Source: CAZMCH01 sp964564735
GTDB lineage: Bacteria; Poribacteria; DTPJ01
Direction: 5' to 3'
DNA length: 11,994 nucleotides
Assembly (NCBI GenBank): GCA_964564735.1
Contig: CAZMCH010000111.1
Location: 1-11,994 of the forward strand
Shown here: one piece after another, positions 8,192 to 11,994 of the stretch
Layout of the letters: each line of letters starts with the position of its first letter
Numbering within the stretch: position 1 is the stretch's first letter
Program-made: the position numbers and the translations under genes
The notes under the pieces: generated by a model
The model's database searches: none
The model's input: the letters and a program-made list of their open reading frames with translations, nothing else
Told to the model about the DNA's origin: nothing

Positions 8192-8541
8192 ATAAAACCA
8201 ATTGCGATTCCAAATAACAGTGCCACAAGAAGCATCCCAATAACAGCAAAGATAACTTTGAAACCAAGATCGCCAGTTTTTTTCAATTCTTCTCTCACCG
8301 AAAATTTTGTTTTACGCTTTCCTTGATTGGAATTGTCAGGTTCATCGCTTGTTATATCAACAGGAATTTCACGCATAGTAGTATCCTCTTTATCTTCTTT
8401 TGGTTCAAATTCGTTTTTTATGATAGGTAATGATTCTTTAGATTCTTTTTCTCTATTTGTATCTTCGCCTTTCCACAAGGCTTTTCTTTGCTCTAATATT
8501 TTCTTTACAAGTTCTTTTTTTTCATTATCATCCATTGGCAT
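8173..8541 (-). CDS. Small membrane-anchored protein with a charged N-terminal domain
   Basis: This is a 122-residue protein I do not recognise. Residues 1-90 are highly charged and probably partly disordered (runs rich in K, E, D), with a possible helix at 5-24. Residues about 94-119 form one hydrophobic helix ending two residues before the C-terminus, so the protein is likely tail-anchored with a cytoplasmic N-terminal domain. The ATG at 8541 is preceded by AAAGGAGA (8558-8551) with about 10 nt spacing; a second ATG at residue 3 is further from it. The start lies 18 nt after the stop of the DUF6785-like gene, and the ribosome binding site fills that gap, so co-transcription and perhaps coupled translation are likely. 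It may be an accessory subunit of the upstream membrane protein (inference from position only). Confidence 0.85.
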   Translation of the reverse strand: MPMDDNEKKELVKKILEQRKALWKGEDTNREKESKESLPIIKNEFEPKEDKEDTTMREIPVDITSDEPDNSNQGKRKTKFSVREELKKTGDLGFKVIFAVIGMLLVALLFGIAIGFIITLDF

Positions 8542-8559
8542 TTTATTTACTCTCCTTTC

Positions 8560-10482
8560 TTATACAAAGAATCCATATACAGGGGTATCTGTAATTGCTC
8601 CATACAGGCACCAAAGACTTCCACTAACAAATTGACCAAGCATAAGTCCTAAAAAGAAAGGTATCCCTTTTCTATAAGGTCTAAGCCCTCCGCTTCTTAA
8701 AAGAATATATTTTATAAGCCAACTTAGCATAACCGAGAACCACATCCAACTCATAGTCCAGCTACCTGCGACAGCATAACCGACCGGATGAAACGGGAAT
8801 CCAAGAAACATGCGCCTCATAATCATCAGAAAAATCGTAAGAACAAGCCCAAAGCCCATCTGTCCTAGTATCTGCATATTTGGAGATGAAGGATATTCCA
8901 ACCATCCCTGCAAACGATTATAGGATTCCCAGCTTAGTCCTAATACATAACCTCTTGAGCGAGAACTAGCCCCAAATTCATAAAATAGGCTTAATATAGC
9001 CCAGAATGTCGCAAGCGTTCCGATTATTGTTGCAATCATAATAGCAACAACAAGCCTTCTATTATTGAAGCCAGCCTTTTCAGCGAGTTTAAATCCCTCA
9101 AGCTGATGTGGCATTGGATGGCAACGATAATCACGTGTCATCCAGAAAAATAAAGCAAAAACAGTTAGATCGCTATTTCCTAATCTTTTTGTGCCTAATG
9201 CGGAAGTCAGTATTCTGTCGGGTCCTTCAAAATAAAGGTCATGCGTAGGAGGTCCCAATTCGGCACGCATTCTTGTCGCTGCAAGCACAATAATAAAATA
9301 CAATGAAAAGAATGCTAACGCAACCCCAAAGGACATGCCAGCAACCCATGAAAAAGCCGAAAGCAAACCAATACCAACAATAACCCCAAAGAAAGCTACT
9401 CTATAAGGCAACGGTTCATCACTATCATTAGGCTTTTTTCTACTAAAAACAGCCTTGATTATCCTGAGTATAGATTGCCTGCTAAGCCATATTGACATAA
9501 TCCCAAGCCCAACCCAAGCCCCTGCTGATTGATCGCCCATATATGGTCCTGACCAACGTCCTATGCCAAATGCTTCTCTGACAACAAGCTGGGCTTTCCA
9601 GAAAAGATAAAAAAACCATGTGGAAAAAGAAAGATCAAGGGGCATAAAATAAGCTAATCCAATAACAAAAGGATAAAAACATATCGGTAACCAACCAATT
9701 GCATTCCAGGGACGTTCTGAAAAATATGGCGCAAGCTCGAATTTAGTCTGAAAATCAGGTATGAATGGAAAAAATCTATGAAATCCATGCAAAAGGTCAA
9801 GAAAAACAACTATACTAAAGCCAATCCACATTGTCTTGCTTTTATAAAATGCAGTGGAATTAACTGTCATCTCAAATGGGAGTTGTATTATTGGATAATT
9901 GAGTTTTTCCTCTTCAGTCCATCTCTTTCTTATGAAGGTTAAAACACAAATCATTGTAAAATAAAGGACAACAATGAACGCCAACCAGAATAGAACGGGC
10001 TTTAGCCATCCTAAAATGATCTGTGGATTATAAAAATTTGTGTATCCTTCATAGTATCCCCTCATAACGTTTCTGTCGTCAACAACAAGCCATTTTGGTA
10101 ATTGATTCCAGAACAGGTCTTGCCATCCATTTTCAGGTGTTGCAAACCAAAACGCATAGGTCATCAAAGGGACAAGAATCTGAAGCATATCATGCCCAAA
10201 TAATGATGTTGCAATACAGAGGATAACATAAATCGTTAAGAGTTCGCCGGGTGCAAGAGCAGTGGAAGGAAAGAACTTTTTTAGAACAAGATTGATGATA
10301 GAAAGGACAAATATCGTGAATATTACATTAAAAAAGATTGATAGGACAGTTGCATGGATCGTTGCCCATACCACTTCCGCCTTTGTTATCCAATATGCGT
10401 TTGCCGGGATCAGGATAACCCCGATAAGTATAGCACGAAGAGAGACGCCGTCTCTCTTCGCTTGCTGATTATTTAAGTGCAA
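8560..10482 (-). CDS. Large polytopic membrane protein, DUF6785-like family
   Basis: The 640-residue protein has about 13-15 hydrophobic helices by eye (for example residues 14-33, 37-67, 77-96, 161-184, 263-295, 362-402, 475-502, 540-558, 568-594 and 606-630). Conserved-looking loops are R-W-S-G-P-Y-M-G-D-Q-S-A-G-A-W (309-323), R-M-R-A-E-L-G-P-P-T-H-D-L (404-416) and G-F-P-F-H-P-V-G-Y-A-V-A-G-S-W (561-575). I recognise these as the DUF6785/DUF6784 type, of unknown function, frequent in Poribacteria and Planctomycetes. The fold and Gly/Pro-rich loops resemble OPT-type transporters, which is my inference. The start is TTG at 10482: AAAGGA lies 10 nt upstream, and no better in-frame start fits the 21-nt gap after the LamG gene. 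A long inverted repeat lies in codons 8-16. Family assignment is fairly confident; substrate is unknown. Confidence 0.9.
   Translation of the reverse strand: MHLNNQQAKRDGVSLRAILIGVILIPANAYWITKAEVVWATIHATVLSIFFNVIFTIFVLSIINLVLKKFFPSTALAPGELLTIYVILCIATSLFGHDMLQILVPLMTYAFWFATPENGWQDLFWNQLPKWLVVDDRNVMRGYYEGYTNFYNPQIILGWLKPVLFWLAFIVVLYFTMICVLTFIRKRWTEEEKLNYPIIQLPFEMTVNSTAFYKSKTMWIGFSIVVFLDLLHGFHRFFPFIPDFQTKFELAPYFSERPWNAIGWLPICFYPFVIGLAYFMPLDLSFSTWFFYLFWKAQLVVREAFGIGRWSGPYMGDQSAGAWVGLGIMSIWLSRQSILRIIKAVFSRKKPNDSDEPLPYRVAFFGVIVGIGLLSAFSWVAGMSFGVALAFFSLYFIIVLAATRMRAELGPPTHDLYFEGPDRILTSALGTKRLGNSDLTVFALFFWMTRDYRCHPMPHQLEGFKLAEKAGFNNRRLVVAIMIATIIGTLATFWAILSLFYEFGASSRSRGYVLGLSWESYNRLQGWLEYPSSPNMQILGQMGFGLVLTIFLMIMRRMFLGFPFHPVGYAVAGSWTMSWMWFSVMLSWLIKYILLRSGGLRPYRKGIPFFLGLMLGQFVSGSLWCLYGAITDTPVYGFFV
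10436..10460. repeat. 12-bp perfect inverted repeat inside the start of the DUF6785-like gene
   Basis: CGAAGAGAGACG (10436-10447), one central C, then CGTCTCTCTTCG (10449-10460). The arms match perfectly over 12 bp. In the mRNA (minus strand) it begins 22 nt after the TTG start and covers codons 8-16 (about K-R-D-G-V-S-L-R). A DNA cruciform, a binding site for a dimeric protein, or a stable mRNA hairpin near the start are all possible. The encoded G-V-S-L-R-A stretch appears typical of the family, so part of the sequence is constrained by coding. Confidence 0.8.
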
Positions 10483-10503
10483 ATTCGTTTTATCCTTTAT
10501 AAC

Positions 10504-11259
10504 TTATCTGCTATTTTTTATACTGCCCCAAGCGGATACAAGATTCCCTGCCGGAGAAACGGAAGATATAACACCTTCGGACATATCTTTTTTGATTTCA
10601 TTAAAGGTAAGCGCACGTTTATATACAGCAACTTCATCAATAAAGCCAAGCATAGATGCAAGATTCGTCTGTGCTTGTCCGATTCTAAAGACTTCCTTTA
10701 TGCTTGCTATTTTTCCAGCGGCGGTAAATTTTACATCAAGTACACCGTCAACATATTGCATTTCATCATTGCCATCATAAACACATGCAATATGATGCCA
10801 TTCGCCTGGGTTAGGTATAATTTTCTGTTTATCACGAGTTCCCTGCCATCCTCCACCATTTACATTTAACCACATTTCAAATTTTCCAGCAGTCCATTGC
10901 ATACAATACCCACCGACGTTAGGATTTGAGCGACGACCCATAATGCTCGAATCGCCCTGAACTTTATTTGGCAAAACCCATGCTTCCATTGTAATTGCAT
11001 CTGTTATATCAAGTTTATCTTCTGCAGCAAATTCGACTTTATCAGCATCAGAGATAAATTCTAACGCACCGCCGATTTTGCCTTTAGCAGTCCATTGAGG
11101 TCCACTTATTTTACCAACCAATCCAGATTTTGCATCCTTTATTGTATCGCCTTTTCCTTCATCAAAAGGACAATATAAGACAAGAGAAGCATCATCTATC
11201 GCATAAGCAATAGAGCAGATAAATATCATTATAAGCACAATATTAGATATTATTTTCAT
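10504..11259 (-). CDS. Secreted LamG (concanavalin A-like) domain protein
   Basis: The 251-residue protein has an N-terminal signal peptide (hydrophobic residues 4-18, likely cleavage after A-Y-A at residue 20). A single LamG/ConA-like jelly-roll domain covers about 25-220: L-V-L-Y-C-P-F-D-E-G-K-G-D, G-K-I-G-G-A-L-E-F, the strand M-E-A-W-V, P-G-E-W-H-H-I-A-C-V-Y-D-G, Y-V-D-G-V-L-D and F-I-D-E-V-A-V-Y-K-R-A-L. The tail, V-S-P-A-G-N-L-V-S-A-W-G-S-I-K, resembles tails I associate with poribacterial LamG proteins. Such domains usually bind glycans or proteins outside the cytoplasm; no catalytic residues are apparent. The ATG at 11259 has an excellent AGGAGG site (11273-11268) 8 nt upstream. It is the first gene of the apparent three-gene operon, 21 nt before the DUF6785-like gene. 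Confidence 0.92.
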   Translation of the reverse strand: MKIISNIVLIMIFICSIAYAIDDASLVLYCPFDEGKGDTIKDAKSGLVGKISGPQWTAKGKIGGALEFISDADKVEFAAEDKLDITDAITMEAWVLPNKVQGDSSIMGRRSNPNVGGYCMQWTAGKFEMWLNVNGGGWQGTRDKQKIIPNPGEWHHIACVYDGNDEMQYVDGVLDVKFTAAGKIASIKEVFRIGQAQTNLASMLGFIDEVAVYKRALTFNEIKKDMSEGVISSVSPAGNLVSAWGSIKNSR

Positions 11260-11284
11260 CTTATTTTCCTCCTAGAAGATTAAA

Positions 11285-11312
11285 TCAGCATAGAACCCAA
11301 GCCCTATGCTGA
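11285..11312 (-). terminator. Hairpin between the cyclophilin-like gene and the LamG operon
   Basis: A 9-bp perfect inverted repeat, TCAGCATAG (11285-11293) and CTATGCTGA (11304-11312), has a 10-nt loop. Read on the minus strand it lies 16 nt after the cyclophilin-like stop and is followed by TTTAATCTTCT and then the LamG ribosome binding site. The T tract is interrupted, so it may be a weak terminator, an attenuator or a processing site for a longer transcript. Confidence 0.5.
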
Positions 11313-11328
11313 AATGTTGTTAAAATAT

Positions 11329-11703
11329 CTACTCAGCTTTTTCTATTGTAACTTTCTCACCATTTGCGACTTTTCGGAAGTCTTTTGGTTCACCAAGTAG
11401 CTTACCAACTACATTAACAGGGCTTGCCGCTCTACATTCATTTCCTTTGCTTGCGGGAGTGGGACCAAAGAAGATGCAGAACGCTGAGCCTGGGGGCCAA
11501 TAAGCGATGCTACCTAAATCAACGACTTCTGTAGCATTTTCTTCTTTAGCCTTTACAGGTATAGAAAAGTAAATTTCATCTCCCCAAGTGTTGCCTCTCT
11601 TTTCAATTGGTAGTGCTTCCCATATTTTTTTGGCTGTATCAGAATCGTTAAGCTCTGCTTCCATACTGACTTTACCAGCTGTAATTATAATTTTATTCCC
11701 CAT
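11329..11703 (-). CDS. Cyclophilin-like fold protein (TM1367-like family)
   Basis: The 124-residue protein has no signal peptide, so it is probably cytoplasmic. It matches the small cyclophilin-like fold family by A-E-L-N-D-S-D-T-A-K-K-I-W-E-A-L-P (16-32), W-G-D-E-I-Y-F-S-I-P-V (40-50), V-D-L-G-S-I-A-Y-W-P-P-G-S-A-F-C-I-F-F-G-P-T-P (61-83) and A-S-P-V-N-V-V-G-K-L (93-102). Length is normal for the family. The family has the cyclophilin beta-barrel, but I know of no established isomerase activity or substrate. The ATG at 11703 is the only start available: an in-frame TAA lies at 11721-11719. The nearest Shine-Dalgarno-like sequence, GGGAGG (11734-11729), is an unusual 25 nt away. A consensus promoter lies upstream at 11809-11782. 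Confidence 0.9.
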   Translation of the reverse strand: MGNKIIITAGKVSMEAELNDSDTAKKIWEALPIEKRGNTWGDEIYFSIPVKAKEENATEVVDLGSIAYWPPGSAFCIFFGPTPASKGNECRAASPVNVVGKLLGEPKDFRKVANGEKVTIEKAE

Positions 11704-11953
11704 AGGTTGTTTCGGTTTTTAGCCAATTCCTCCCTTCTTGGTATTATAGAATATTCAAATATTTGTTGCTTATGGATAAAGATTATATCAAAGATCGATT
11801 ATTTGTCAATAGATTTGGGAGTACTGATTCACACTCAGTTTTTATTAAGCAATAATAAAATAAGGAAAAAATATGTGAGAAAGTATTGGAAATAAACAAA
11901 AAAATAGCATATCCTTATTATTTTGAAATAAACACAATATTGGAGGATATGCT
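11704..11953. other. Divergent intergenic region, 250 nt
   Basis: The region is AT-rich and non-coding, between the cyclophilin-like gene (minus) and the gene entering at the right edge (plus). Besides the minus-strand promoter it holds a weak 5-bp hairpin ACTGA/TCAGT at 11823-11839 followed by T residues, and a 10-bp direct repeat GAAATAAACA at 11889-11898 and 11925-11934. I found no convincing plus-strand promoter. Confidence 0.6.
11782..11809 (-). promoter_or_regulatory. Consensus sigma-70-type promoter for the cyclophilin-like gene
   Basis: On the minus strand, TTGACA (11809-11804), a 16-nt spacer and TATAAT (11787-11782): both boxes match the consensus fully. Transcription would begin near 11775 and give a leader of about 70 nt. 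A second TATAAT occurs at 11748-11743 without a recognisable -35 box. Confidence 0.7.
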
Positions 11954-11955
11954 AT
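11904..11955 (+). promoter_or_regulatory. Inverted repeat covering the ribosome binding site and start codon of the next gene
   Basis: ATAGCATATCCT (11904-11915) and AGGATATGCTAT (11944-11955) pair perfectly over 12 bp, with one further G-U pair inward. The right arm contains part of GGAGG (11942-11946) and the AT of the ATG at 11954. The loop of about 28 nt holds a second small palindrome, TTATTT-TG-AAATAA (11918-11931). In mRNA the stem would hide the start; in DNA it could be a mobile-element end or an operator. Confidence 0.65.
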
Positions 11956-11994
11956 GAAGAAAAGAATCAATCCTGATAGAATGATACAAACAAT
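11954..11994 (+). CDS. Start of an unidentified gene, truncated by the window edge
   Basis: An ATG at 11954 follows GGAGG (11942-11946) with ideal 7-nt spacing. Thirteen codons are visible: M-K-K-R-I-N-P-D-R-M-I-Q-T. The basic start and the hairpin over the ribosome binding site would fit a transposase, but 13 residues are too few to assign a family. The frame is open to the edge. Confidence 0.6.
   Translation, partial: MKKRINPDRMIQT

Noticed and set aside
8327..8635. Plus-strand frame of 102 codons
   Set aside because: It lies antisense to the 122-residue gene and the end of the membrane-protein gene, both of which have proper starts and plausible proteins.
10262..10869. Plus-strand frames opposite the membrane-protein and LamG genes
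   Set aside because: Their composition reads as the complement of real coding sequence, and no ribosome binding site or domain is visible.
11685..11726. Short leader peptide starting at TTG next to GGGAGG upstream of the cyclophilin-like gene
   Set aside because: The spacing from GGGAGG to TTG is only 2 nt, too short for initiation, and the 13-residue peptide has no regulatory codon pattern.
11823..11839. Hairpin ACTGA/TCAGT followed by T residues as a terminator
   Set aside because: The stem is only 5 bp and no plus-strand gene lies just upstream to need it.
11707..11895. Plus-strand frame of 62 codons in the intergenic region
   Set aside because: It has no good ribosome binding site, runs over the minus-strand promoter, and its sequence is low-complexity and unlike a known protein.

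Overview
The window looks like part of a low-G+C bacterial genome. The best lineage guess is Candidatus Poribacteria or a close relative. Three things point there: the tail motif NYPNPCNPETWIPYQL on the giant protein, a LamG protein ending in the 'VSPAGNL...AWGSIK' style, and a large multi-helix membrane protein of the DUF6785 type. This placement rests on remembered family signatures, not on a search.

Positions 2-8155 (+) hold the 3' part of one giant gene that is open at the left edge, with 2,717 codons inside the window. It encodes one partial and 23 complete Ig-like repeats, mostly 94 residues (282 bp). These are followed by a PKD-like domain, a further beta-rich domain, a dockerin-like pair of calcium loops, a cohesin-like module and a C-terminal sorting/FlgD-Ig-like domain. 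It is probably a very large secreted or surface-attached adhesin-like protein. Within it a block of at least 1,220 bp occurs twice without a difference that I can find, and 639 bp of that block occurs a third time. The copied blocks are richer in G+C than the rest of the gene. Beneath these recent copies lies an older five-domain super-repeat.

Positions 8173-11259 (-) hold a compact three-gene cluster, transcribed convergently to the giant gene: a secreted LamG-domain protein, a 640-residue polytopic membrane protein (DUF6785-like), and a 122-residue protein with one C-terminal membrane helix. Gaps between the genes are 18 and 21 nt, so they are very likely one operon. A plausible but unproven reading is a membrane transporter or complex with an exported glycan-binding-like partner. 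A 12-bp perfect inverted repeat lies just inside the DUF6785-like coding region.

Positions 11329-11703 (-) encode a cyclophilin-like fold protein of unknown function. It is served by a consensus sigma-70-type promoter and separated from the LamG gene by a hairpin. The last 250 nt before the right edge are non-coding up to a new plus-strand gene starting at 11954. The ribosome binding site and start codon of that gene sit in one arm of a 12-bp inverted repeat. I see no RNA genes, CRISPR arrays or complete insertion sequences.
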